From: Berghia stephanieae | Taxonomy: Eukaryota > Mollusca > Gastropoda > Nudibranchia > Aeolidiidae | Direction of reading: 5' to 3' | DNA length: 64,000 bases | Assembly: GCA_034508935.3 (NCBI GenBank) | Contig: CM067442.1 | Location: forward strand, 131,364,671-131,428,670 | Shown here: piece after piece, positions 41,101 to 48,215 of the stretch | Layout: each line of letters opens with the position of its first letter | Numbering within the stretch: position 1 is the first letter of the stretch | Notes under the pieces: model-generated | Seen by the model: only the letters and a program-made list of their open reading frames with translations | What the model was told of the DNA's origin: nothing | The model's database searches: none | Position numbers and translations under genes: made by a program

Positions 41101-44100
41101 CGTCTCTGTCCGAAAAAATTGTAATATAACAAGCCTCATGTCTCGTCCGACATGTTAAGCGTTGCTGTTGGTCTGGGACCCCTTGTAAAGCATTTTGAGC
41201 ATGTTTAGTGGATATTGCGCAGAATAAAAGTTCTATTTTTTTAAAGCTCATTCTGTTCATCTCACACTCAGTAACAAATCATAACCCGTTTCAACAGTTT
41301 AAATGTAAATATGAGGCAGCAATGGAAACACAAGTCTAAGTCACAGGAGACAAAACAGAGGATATCAAACCCGACATTGGGATATCTTAAAAATAAAACA
41401 AGTTTGACATATAAATCAGCTAAGCATAAATCAACTTGCCACTCAAAAATCCAAATAATTGCATTAACAAGTAACTTCTGTATGTAAACGCCAGTGTTGA
41501 AATGTTGTTTATGATCATTTAAGATGCCATTTTCTTATTTCAAGACCCTCCCATCTTTAAAATATTGTATCTTTGGATCTATTTAACCCTCTCCTTACCA
41601 ACCATAGGGAAATCGTCACATTCGTTACAATGAAATCAACAATTTTTTCATTCTAGTTTCTTCTTTATGTCACAAAATTTAGAGAAAAGTTTTTGTTATA
41701 GCTATAAAAACTTGACACTGTGTTGTAGAGTTCATTTTATAGTATGTATAGAATATACGCGAGTAAGAAAAATCTACTTTTGTTTTGGGTTGACTTGATG
41801 GTGCACGGAAAATTCTGGAAATGGCTGGTAAGGAGGGAGTTAAAGACTGAATGAATTAAAGCCTAACACATTCAGAATGAATGTAGAAATGTCAAATATT
41901 GTGCTGAGAATTTTCGTAGGCATTTCCTGTGCTGTCTCACCAAAGATATTATTATTATGCTGAAATTGACACATCAATTTTCTTATCATTTATTGCCATG
42001 CTTGGGCGAGCAGACAATAGGTCGTGTAAAGCTTTACCACTGTTTCAATAAAGCCCCTCTCTGCATTAAATAGGCAATTGGTGAGGAAGGCAAATAGCAG
42101 GAGCAAGGGTTTAGCGAGGTATTGAATTGCAGCAATAAATAGTTTGCTTCCCTCCCTATTGTGCAAATTCTTTATCTTCTAAGATGTCCTGTGTTCCAAC
42201 AAATGAAAATATGCAATTGACATGAATCATACAATTCATTTCGTTGTTGGCAAATATAGTTCTTCTGGAAACCAAGATAACAGATCAAAAAACTTTTGCT
42301 TGGAAAAAAAAATGAAATCTCTTCCAATATCAACTTAAAAACAAACTCAACATTCTATTCTTAACAACACGGCTCGAAAATTAAAGAGCACAAAGAAGAA
42401 AAGAATATCTAAAAATTTTCAAGAATTTATGAGACTATTTTACTCCACAAGACGGGCATCATCATCATCATTGCCTTTTTCACCCTGGGTCAGGGTATAG
42501 GCCACAGACAAACAGTTTCCATCCTTCTCTATCCTGAGCCAACTTTTTTATCTCATTCCAGGTCTTACCACTTCTTTGTATATCAGCTTCTTTAATTCTT
42601 CTCCATGTTCCTCGTGGCCTTCCCCTTGATCTTCTGCCCTGAGGGTTCCAGTCCAATACTTTCTTTGTTATAGTTGAGTCATTCTTTCTAAGCGTGTGTC
42701 CAATCCACCTCCATCGTCTTCTTCCTATATCCTCTCCCACTGGTTTCTGCTGTGTTCTTTTCCATACTTCTTCATTTTTTATTCTATCCATCCATTTTAT
42801 TCTGAGTAGCTTACGCATGCACCTGTTTACGAAAATCTGTACCCTCCTTATACATGCCTGTGATGCGTTCCAAGTTTCACATCCATACAGTAGGACAGAC
42901 TTCACGTTTGAGTTGAAAAGTCTTAGCTTTAGTTGAAGGGAGATATCTTTAGTTCTCCAAACTCTGTTCAAAGATGTGAATGCAGCCTGTGCCTTTCCTA
43001 TTCGTGCTTTCACCTCTGCTTCCGTGCCTCCATCCTTGTCAATTATACTTCCGAGATAGCAGAAAGTGTCTATATCTTCGAGTTCCTGATCTTTTACTTT
43101 GATCTGCTCCCTTTGACGCGTACCTATCCTCAAGACCTTTGACTTTGCAGGGTGAATTCTTAGACCAATTGATTCCGAGAGGCTGTTTATAATTGTGGTT
43201 TTTGCTTGCATCTGGTCCTGGGTGTGGGACAGAAGAGCCAGATCATCTGCAAAATCCAGATCATCCAACTGTGTCCAGGGGGTCCACTGTATCCCATTTC
43301 TTCTCCCTTTGGAGGTTTCCTTCATTAGCCAATCAATGGCAAGGATGAACAGGAATGGTGAGAGCAAGCATCCCTGCTTGACACCAGTCTTAATTTCAAA
43401 GCTGTCAGTAAGCTGATCTTCATGTACAACCCTGCAACTTGATCCTTCATACATTTCCTTAATGAGGTTTACTATCTTTTCAGGGAGTCCATAATGTGCC
43501 AGAATTTTCCACAATGTTGCTCTGTCAATACTGTCGAAAGCCTTCTCGTAATCCAGAAAGTTGACAATAAGAGGAGAGTTCCATTCTATAGACTGTTCTA
43601 CTATGACTCGCAGAGAGGCAATCTGGTCGGTGGTTGAACGGTTTTTTCCGAAAACCTGCCTGTTCGTCCCGCAGTTTAGCATCTGTTGCATTCTTAATTC
43701 TCTCTAAAATAATACGGTTGAAAACCTTTCCTGGGATAGAAAGAAGAGTGATGCCTCGATAATTATTACAATTACTGAGGTCCCCTTTCTTTGGAAGCTT
43801 GATAAGATGTCCTTCCTTCCAATCCTTTGGGAATATCCCGTCATTCCAGATTCTCTCAAATAGTGGGTGCAGGGCCTCAGCATTTCTTTTCGCATCAACT
43901 TTTAGAGCCTCCGGTGGAATCTGGTCTGGTCCAGCAGCTTTCCCCCTTTTCATCTTGTTAATGGCACCCACAATCTCTGCTATCGATGGTGGATCACAGC
44001 TAATTGGTAGCTCATTCCTTGCAGGCAAAATTTCTGGCTGGTTGTCTGGTGGTGGTCTGTTCAGAAGGCAGTTGAAATGTTCCCTCCATCGTTCAGATTG

Positions 44101-47100
44101 AGCCTCTTTTCCAAAAATAGTTTTCCATCTTTGTCTTTGACTGGTACCTCTGGTTTCCCATATTTTCCAGCAAGTGTCTTGGTAGTTTGATAAAGGATCC
44201 TCATGTGTCCTCCAGTCGCTGCTGCTTCTGCTTTCTCTGCAAGTCTGTTCATGAATGCTTCCTTGTCTTTCTTCACAGATCTTTTGACTTCCTTAGCTAT
44301 GGCTTGATACTGCTCTTGTGCATCCAGTCTTGAAGCCCTTGTTCGGCTTGCATTCACTTGTTCCTTCCTTGTTCTCCTCTTTTCAATAAGGTCCAAGGTG
44401 GTTGGACTTATCCATTCTTTATGTTCCGATTTCTTTACCCCCAATACCTCATGGCAAGTTGTTATGTAGACTTCCTTGATCTTTGCCAATGTGACTCTAC
44501 ATCTATGTCCTCCTCGAGCTCAGTAAGAGGTTGGAATCTATTACTCAATTGTAGTTTGAATTCCTCATTCTTTTCCCCATCAAGTGCATTCACCTCGAAT
44601 TTTCTTCTTGTATGTGATCTGGCCCCGTGTTTTCTGAGTCGGAGCTTAAGCTTTGCCAATAGCAGGTGGTGGTCTGATCCAACATCTGCCCCTCTCTGTA
44701 CTGTCACATCTTCCAATGAACGTCTGAATCTACGAGAGATACAAAAATGATCAATCTGATTCTCTGTCACACCATCTGGTGAGACCCAAGTTGCTTTGTG
44801 GATCCTCTTATGGGGGAACACTGATCCTCCAATCACCAAACTGTTGAATGCACAGAAATTTGCAAACCTCTCTCCATTATCATTCATTTCTCCCATGCCA
44901 TGACGTCCCATGATACCTTCATAGCCTACGTTATCCTGTCCCACTTTTGCATTAGCATCTCCCATCAATATGTTGATGTCTTTCCTTGGCAACTTGTCAA
45001 TGACTTGTTGTAGCAGACCATAAAATGTATCTTTGTCCTCATCTGTTGCATCATTTGTTGGGGCATAGATCTGTACAATGTTCATGCTGATCTTCTTACT
45101 CCGTGTTGTAAAGGACGCCATGATGATCCTTTCTCCGCATTGTTCCCATCCTCTCAGTGACTTCTGGGCAAATTTGCTTAGAATTATTCCTACTCCCTGT
45201 GTATGAATCCCGTCCCCTCTCCCTGAATATAAAATCTTCTCCCCAGACTTGAGGTGTTTCTGTCCGGATTGTATCCAGTGGGTTTCGCTTACTCCAAGTA
45301 TATGCAGCCTGTATCTTCTCATCTCAGTCACAACTTGAGAGCTTTTTCCTGCTTCATACATGGTGCGAACGTTCCACGACGCAATTCGAAGCTGCTTGTT
45401 TGGCGAAGACGTCATCGGGTCAGCAGAGTCCTTTCGGCTTTGTCTGTTGTCCTTCATAAATTCTGTAATTCCAGAAACTCTTCGGTCGCCCAAGCTAAAA
45501 AAAGGATTTAGTTTGTCTGTCTGTGTTTCTGTAACGGTTTGAGTTTAACGGAAAGGGGTGTTAACCCTTTGCCAACCCCCAACCTGGAGGACCAGGTGAC
45601 TCAAAGATGGGGGAATCACACACCATTAGTCGCCTTTTACGACACGCTGGCTTGGCGTTGGGCTATTCTTGACCCTCTCAGTTGAGGGACCCCGGACACC
45701 ACACGGGGTACAAGACGGGCAACCAATGTAAATTTGCTGTAACGTCATTCTACGTTGATCTGCTGTGTAAGCATAGTCAAGCTATATGCACACAGGACGC
45801 GTAATAGCCAAATTTTCTGCATATATTATTTAACCACACTTACCCAATATAGCTCCATCTATAAGTTATAAGTGCTAAAAGTATGCTTCTTTTCCTGAAG
45901 GATGACTGAAAACTTTCAAAATTCAATGATTACAAATAAAAATTCCATGCTTAGGGGCAGGCTAAAAAATTCTTTAATCTGTTCGATATGAGCAGTCTTA
46001 ATACCGAAGTGGTATGTTGTTAACATTACATTTGATTAAATGGCTACCATTTCACACTGAGCACTAAACAAAATTTAAGAAAGCTCCTTTCTAAGTATCA
46101 GGGACTGGACATGGGATGCTTTTAATAATTTTATCAAGTTCTTCGTTTCAAAGTTTGTTTTTTTCCTCATAATCTCACTGACAATTTTAAGAGATAAATT
46201 TCAAAAAACGATCTTAAAACAATTTGTGTACGCCAGATTAAAATATGAGACTAGTTTCATGCTGAACCTGGCTTTGGTCTGTTATATTAGTTAAGAGATT
46301 TTCATATTCTATGAATACAAAATTGCCCCAGGTGATTAAAAAGAGCAGTCTTTTAGGGATATTAAATTATACTAAAGTGAACTTTTTTACATTCAGGCTT
46401 TATAAATTTTGTAAAAATGTCAAAACAAAGACCAAAGATGAAAAGATTTTACCAAAACAAAGGTCGCGTATGAATGAATTCAGCTATATTGAAATGAGAA
46501 TTTATTCCATAAAGTGCCATTATAGGCGACTTGCAATTCACAACGTAATTCTTGTTCAATACTTGACATTTCTGGCTTACCTGGGAATAACATATCCATA
46601 AATTGACAATAGGCAGCTCCTGTAAAAAAAAAAATATATATATAAAAATTTTTTTTTTTTTTAAAAAGGACTCGTATTAACTTAAAACTTAATTAAAATA
46701 AAAAGAAGTATTACCTGAAAGACAAAATTAATGCCAAATGCACACACACACAAAAAACACCATTACCAATAAAATCTTTGTTTACCAAAACAGTTGGCAA
46801 TTTGAAAAATGCATTAAGATATCAGTGAAAGCAAGTAAATTGGTGGAGAATGTAAGAAACCTTGTAAAAAGTTCCAACTGGATTAGTCAAATGACTAGAA
46901 ATGAATGGTTTAAATTTAGCCCACTCCACTAATTTGCCAGGTTGGTCATTTAACAACATATATCACTGTACAACTACAATTAATAAACCATTTAATTATT
47001 TATAAAAGACAAATTGCTTATTTAGAAAACATTTCTTGGCTCGATTTCTTCTTTTATATTTTTATAATGTACATTTTACAGGTAGAATGTTGATAGCCTT

Positions 47101-47376
47101 TAAAATATTGAATATGTATCCGTCTAAATCTAAGAGCTATTAATGGGTAAAATGATATAATTTTATATAATGTTATCTATTTTTGTAAAGCGCCAAGAGC
47201 TTTAGTGCATGAGATGTTGGAGCTATATAAATGTACAAATTATGAATGTACTAACCTGAACATAATTCTTCAATTTTTCCATAATTTGTTTGTAGTGTGT
47301 CATTTACCCATTGAATGATGTCATGACGACTGAGGTTGTTGTCGTTTGCATTCGTGCTATGCACATTTACCGCCAT
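26106..47376 (-). CDS. MAPRE: Microtubule plus-end-binding protein EB/MAPRE, complete gene with two alternative exons 3
   Basis: Seven coding positions join in phase to an 813-nt CDS (270 residues; human EB1 has 268). Order is 47256-47376, 46581-46619, then either 40301-40407 (3a) or 38473-38579 (3b), then 30593-30815, 29832-29941, 28896-29042 and 26106-26171. All introns have GT-AG ends on the minus strand. The N-terminal CH domain (residues ~1-130) binds growing microtubule ends. The linker is basic and proline/serine-rich. The EBH coiled coil ([20 protein letters not shown]) recruits SxIP proteins, and the terminal EEY binds CAP-Gly domains. The family is certain. Assignment to EB1 versus EB2/3 is not, and invertebrates often have a single gene. 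Introns total ~20 kb and carry two whole RTE LINEs. Confidence 0.93.
26229..26385 (-). mobile_element. tRNA-derived SINE, minus-strand member of an inverted pair
   Basis: Contains, on the minus strand, a TGTAATGGTAGCAC A-box region, an anticodon-arm-like section and B-box GGTTCGATCCCC. The body then reads TCTGGCACCTTTCATACACAC. It lies in EB intron 6, only ~60 bp upstream of exon 7's acceptor, in sense orientation with the gene. Confidence 0.7.
26416..26604 (+). mobile_element. tRNA-derived SINE, plus-strand member of an inverted pair
   Basis: GAGCCCCTGTGGTGTAATGG, A- and B-boxes (GGTTCGATCCCC), an anticodon-arm-like TCTGACCGGTAATCAGA, then a ~110-bp body and an A-rich 3' tail near 26589. 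It resembles a tRNA-Thr(GGT) in its 5' half. The T-stem does not pair well and the poly(A) tail marks it as a SINE. It forms a hairpin-capable pair with 26229-26385. Confidence 0.72.
26936..27131 (-). mobile_element. tRNA-derived SINE, second family (CTGGCACTTTCC body)
   Basis: On the minus strand a TAGCTCATATGGTAGAG A-box head and GGTTCAAGCCCCC B-box are followed by TTTATTCTCTATTGTC and TCTGGCACTTTCCTACTCAC. Related copies are at 47755-47905, 48113-48215, 56612-56800 and 57255-57420. This copy has a small insertion between the boxes. It lies in EB intron 6. Confidence 0.7.
27580..28628. mobile_element. hAT-like non-autonomous DNA transposon, interrupted by an SNE
   Basis: Terminal inverted repeats CAGGGCTGCCAG at 27580-27591 and CTGGCAGCCCTG at 28617-28628 match perfectly over 12 bp. 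CAGGG ends are typical of hAT elements. Expected 8-bp duplications are not clear (ATATATAT against ATTATACC), perhaps through decay. Without the inner SNE the element is ~0.5 kb and has no transposase. Confidence 0.65.
27729..28270 (-). mobile_element. SNE (inner copy), full length with a perfect 12-bp TSD
   Basis: Complete minus-strand SNE beginning at 28270 (CTGGGTGGGG) and ending near 27729 after the 3' end and an A-rich tail. GCATTTCAATAT is present on both sides (27717-27728 and 28271-28282). This perfect 12-bp duplication shows insertion by target-primed reverse transcription, and it fixes the exact SNE termini. Confidence 0.85.
28896..29042 (-). CDS. MAPRE: EB/MAPRE coding exon 6 (EBH domain)
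   Basis: 147 bp, 49 codons, phase 0 to 0. Reads from [19 protein letters not shown] through [11 protein letters not shown] to VLYATE. It contains the FYF and the I/V/C residues that form the hydrophobic SxIP-binding pocket of the EB homology domain. Acceptor TTTTGCCAG, donor GTTTGTGG on the minus strand. Confidence 0.93.
29832..29941 (-). CDS. MAPRE: EB/MAPRE coding exon 5 (linker), with a CAGCAG tandem acceptor
   Basis: 110 bp, phase 1 to 0, encoding [20 protein letters not shown] and on to [11 protein letters not shown]. This is the basic linker leading into the EBH coiled coil. The acceptor is CACACAG|CAG, so a NAGNAG choice would drop one codon without shifting the frame (alternative start at 29938). 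The polypyrimidine tract is a run of C over ~35 nt (29945-29972 as G on the plus strand), which is unusual. Donor GTAAGTCAC. Confidence 0.9.
30418..30566. mobile_element. TA-flanked MITE 26 bp from the exon 4 donor
   Basis: 149 bp bounded by TA (30416-30417 and 30567-30568), with inverted ends CAGTACT and AGTACTG. Inner inverted matches include ATTCTAGC and CTAGCATACCAAA. The CAGT terminus and TA duplication fit Tc1/mariner-pogo MITEs. It lies in EB intron 4, immediately downstream of the exon 4 splice donor in transcript sense. Confidence 0.7.
30593..30815 (-). CDS. MAPRE: EB/MAPRE coding exon 4 (end of CH domain and start of linker)
   Basis: 223 bp, phase 0 to 1. It encodes [20 protein letters not shown], a signature of EB CH domains, then [20 protein letters not shown] and a basic linker with [15 protein letters not shown]. 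It begins [12 protein letters not shown] where vertebrate EB1 has IIPVDKLVKGKF. The acceptor is ATGTTGCAG, the donor GTTTGTGTA. Confidence 0.94.
30816..32563 (-). other. EB intron 3, downstream part
   Basis: AT-rich intron sequence between exon 4 and RTE-1 copy 1. I see no exon-like frame with matching splice phases and no recognisable repeat. Confidence 0.5.
32564..35810 (+). mobile_element. RTE-1 LINE, copy 1: full length, antisense in EB intron 3
   Basis: Flanked by a perfect 11-bp TSD ATGTGAGGGAA (32553-32563 and 35811-35821). The 5' end starts with a 6-bp hairpin (ACCCCG...CGGGGT). The ~250-bp 5' UTR carries GTCGTAAAAGGCGACTAA at 32630-32647, and the 3' end is a short ATG repeat (GATGATGATG). 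Total ~3.25 kb, one long ORF. It is nearly identical to copy 2. Intact ends plus perfect TSDs indicate a recent insertion. It lies antisense to the EB transcript. Confidence 0.92.
32816..35725 (+). CDS. RTE-1 ORF: AP endonuclease plus reverse transcriptase (C-terminus frameshifted)
   Basis: An ATG at 32816 opens a ~970-residue frame; the upstream in-frame TTG at 32780 is less likely as a start. Endonuclease: [102 protein letters not shown] and [10 protein letters not shown] with the catalytic DD. The C-terminal IGHTLRK module follows. One G is missing near 35651 (GGG against GGGG in copy 2). The native C-terminus (RGRPRGTW to a TGA at 35791) is therefore out of frame. Otherwise the ORF is whole. 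Confidence 0.9.
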   Translation: MKDNRQSRKDSADPMTSSPNKQLRIASWNVRTMYEAGKSSQVVTEMRRYRLHILGVSETHWIQSGQKHLKSGEKILYSGRGDGIHIQGVGIILSKFAQKSLRGWEQCGERIIMASFTTRSKKISMNIVQIYAPTNDATDEDKDTFYGLLQQVIDKLPRKDINILMGDANAKVGQDNVGYEGIMGRHGMGEMNDNGERFANFCAFNSLVIGGSVFPHKRIHKATWVSPDGMTENQIDHFCISRRFRRSLEDVTVRRGADVGSDHHLLLAKLKLRLRKHGARSHTRRKFELNALDGEKNEEFKLQLSNRFQPLTELEEDIDVESHWAKIKEVYITTCHEVLGVKKSEHKEWISPTTLDLIEKRRTRKEQVNASRTRASRLDAQEQYRAIAKEVKRSVKKDKEAFMNRLAEKAEAAATGGHMRILYQTTKTLAGKYGKPEVPVKDKDGKTIFGKEAQSERWREHFNCLLNRPPPDNQPEILPARNELPISCDPPSIAEIVGAINKMKRGKAAGPDQIPPEALKVDAERNAEALHPLFERIWNDGIFPKDWKEGHLIKLPKKGDLSNCNNYRGITLLSIPGKVFNRIILERIKNATDAKLRDEQAGFRKNRSTTDQIASLRVIVEQSIEWNSPLIVNFLDYEKAFDSIDRATLWKILAHYGLPEKIVNLIKEMYEGSSCRVVHEDQLTDSFEIKTGVKQGCLLSPFLFILAIDWLMKETSKGRRNGIQWTPWTQLDDLDFADDLALLSHTQDQMQEKTTIINSLSESIGLRIHPAKSKVLRIGTRQREQIKVKDQELEDIDTFCYLGSIIDKDGGTEAEVKARIGKAQAAFTSLNRVWRTKDISLQLKLRLFNSNVKSVLLYGCETWNASQACIRRVQIFVNRCMRKLLRIKWMDRIKNEEVWKRTQQKPVGEDIGRRRWRWIGHTLRKNDSTITKKVLDWNPQGRRSREGHEEHGEELKKLIYREVVRPGMR
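35811..38472 (-). other. EB intron 3, upstream part
   Basis: Between RTE-1 copy 1 and exon 3b. AT-rich, no repeat recognised. A 198-bp minus frame at 37718-37915 was examined as a possible exon but lacks convincing splice sites or family similarity. Confidence 0.45.
38473..38579 (-). CDS. MAPRE: EB/MAPRE alternative exon 3b (CH domain)
   Basis: 107 bp, phase 1 in and phase 0 out, acceptor CATATTGCAG and donor GTGAGTGC on the minus strand. Encodes [20 protein letters not shown], then [15 protein letters not shown] (35 codons after the split glycine). It replaces exon 3a at the same place in the CH domain: 26 of 35 residues are identical, and 9 differ, clustered in [11 protein letters not shown]. 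The LKKVKF and GVDK lysines known in EB proteins to face the microtubule are kept in both. Neither stops nor splice defects are visible, so it looks functional. Confidence 0.9.
38580..40300 (-). other. Intron between alternative exons 3b and 3a
   Basis: 1.72 kb, AT-rich, with no further exon-3-like sequence found. Too long for simple steric exclusion of the two exons, so exclusion would need another mechanism. Confidence 0.5.
40301..40407 (-). CDS. MAPRE: EB/MAPRE alternative exon 3a (CH domain)
   Basis: 107 bp, phase 1 in and 0 out, acceptor GCTTCTCAG and donor GTGAGGTA. Encodes [20 protein letters not shown], then [15 protein letters not shown]. The QAGFKR core matches vertebrate EB1, so this is probably the ancestral version. 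It has the same length and phases as exon 3b. Joining both (214 nt) or neither shifts the frame. Confidence 0.92.
40647..40715 (+). repeat. CR1/L2-like LINE or SINE 3' tail
   Basis: GTGCACCTAGAGC...GGTGCTATATAAATATA followed by ATT repeats. This is the usual 3' end of CR1/L2-type elements and SINEs that borrow it. Nothing upstream is recognisable. Confidence 0.5.
40954..41249 (+). mobile_element. tRNA-derived SINE, third family, copy 1
   Basis: Head GTGGTCTAGTGGTACAACAG (A-box) and GGTCCTGGGTTTGAGC (B-box), body with CATTCTCTCACC and CTCTGTCCGA, 3' end GTAAAGCATTTTGAGCATG then ATAAAAGTTC. ~295 bp. Copies at 54103-54405 and 55361-55683 share all blocks. The 3' end looks borrowed from a CR1/L2-like LINE. 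Antisense in EB intron 2. Confidence 0.75.
41587..41839. mobile_element. piggyBac-like MITE
   Basis: 253 bp flanked on both sides by TTAA (41583-41586, 41840-41843). Inverted ends CCCTCTCCTTACCAACCAT and CTCCCTCCTTACCAGCCAT agree over most of 23 bp. TTAA targeting suggests mobilisation by a piggyBac-type transposase. No coding capacity. Lies in EB intron 2. Confidence 0.7.
42458..45709 (-). mobile_element. RTE-1 LINE, copy 2: full length, sense in EB intron 2
   Basis: Same family as 32564-35810 and nearly identical, in opposite orientation. Bounded by the 11-bp TSD ACAAGACGGGC (42447-42457 and 45710-45720; a twelfth base, A, also matches). Same 5' hairpin, same GTCGT...GGCGAC motif and a (CAT)n 3' end seen from the plus strand. 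Together with copy 1 it encloses both alternative exons 3. Confidence 0.92.
42480..45457 (-). pseudogene. RTE-1 ORF, copy 2 (three frameshifts)
   Basis: The ATG corresponding to copy 1 is at 45457. Endonuclease motifs are intact to ~44490, where the frame shifts (SHWQRS instead of SHWAKI). Indels near 44120 (KDGKLFLE instead of KDGKTIFG) and 43645 (FRKKPFN instead of FRKNRST) break it twice more. The RT catalytic FADDLALL and the RGRPRGTW C-terminus are intact. The two copies have non-overlapping defects, so both came from an active source. Confidence 0.88.
45722..46580 (-). other. EB intron 2, upstream part
   Basis: About 0.86 kb between RTE-1 copy 2 and exon 2. AT-rich. I see no gene or repeat. 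Confidence 0.5.
46581..46619 (-). CDS. MAPRE: EB/MAPRE coding exon 2 (39-bp microexon-like)
   Basis: 39 bp, phase 1 to 1, encoding [13 protein letters not shown], the most conserved helix of the EB CH domain. Acceptor TTTTTACAG, donor GTAAGCC on the minus strand. Short, but family identity and phase make it certain. Confidence 0.92.
47181..47236 (+). repeat. CR1/L2-like element tail in EB intron 1
   Basis: TTGTAAAGCGCCAAGAGCTT followed by GGAGCTATATAAATG, the usual GCGC-stem and TATATAAAT ending of CR1/L2 LINEs and related SINEs. Only the tail is recognisable. Confidence 0.45.
47256..47376 (-). CDS. MAPRE: EB/MAPRE coding exon 1 (start of CH domain)
   Basis: 121 bp from ATG. Encodes [20 protein letters not shown], then [25 protein letters not shown] and LSRHD are EB-family hallmarks. 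The context CAAAGATGG is a good Kozak site. A TTTTCTAG 11 bp upstream of the ATG, after a pyrimidine-rich stretch, could be a splice acceptor (47388-47395), implying an upstream untranslated exon that I cannot locate. Donor GTTAGTAC. Confidence 0.93.
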
Positions 47377-47448
47377 CTTTGCCTAAACTAGAAAATGAAA
47401 ATGACAACAACAACAACATAAAAAGTTAAAACCGAATGCTATAGATGG

Positions 47449-47582
<134 letters not shown>

Positions 47583-47754
47583 GTATAATTATTTTTTTTA
47601 ACAGTGTTATTCGACATCCAAAACTTGGGTGCATCTTGTCACCAGATTATTCGACACCTGAGTCGCGCACGCGTAAGTTGAAAATTAGCTACCCTCAACA
47701 ACTTCTGTCGTGTGAATTTATCAGCATGGTGGTAGAGCTAAATGGTTGTCTGAA

Positions 47755-48215
47755 GGCAAGATATGAAGTGAATAGAAAAGTGCCAGAAGACAATAGAGAA
47801 TGAAAATTTTTCGCGGCGGTGGTGGGGTTTGAACCTGCGACCTTATTGGTACGACAACTCCGCCTGGCAGGTGAGAGCGTGGCTCTACCATGTGAGCTAT
47901 CGACGAACACAAAAATATTCGTTTCAAACTCAAAGTCATTACTAGATCCCTCTCTCACCCACTTCTTGAGACCGCCGATTCGTTCGTACACCACCATCGC
48001 GAATAATTTTGACCAGCAGTTAAGCTTAATAGCCAATATTCTCAACACAAACATATAACATAGAAACGATTGAGACATTGAGTATGCTCCGGTGTATGGG
48101 GTGAATTTTTAATTCAGAAAAGTGAGTGGAGCAGGCACTTATGTTGGTAACAACAAGATATGAAGTGAATAGAAAAGTGCCAGAAGACAATAGAGAATGA
48201 AAATTTTTTTTTCTG
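47755..48215 (-). mobile_element. Composite tRNA-SINE unit, second family
   Basis: 47755-47905 is a tRNA-like SINE (TAGCTCACATGGTAGAG head, GGTTCAAACCCC B-box, TCTGGCACTTTTC body). 48113-48215 is a second SINE tail of the same family. Between them is a ~200-bp segment with CCGGAGCATACTCAATGTC and GTTTGTGTTGAGAATATTGG. The same three parts recur in the same order at 56985-57420, so the compound unit itself has been copied. Confidence 0.65.
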
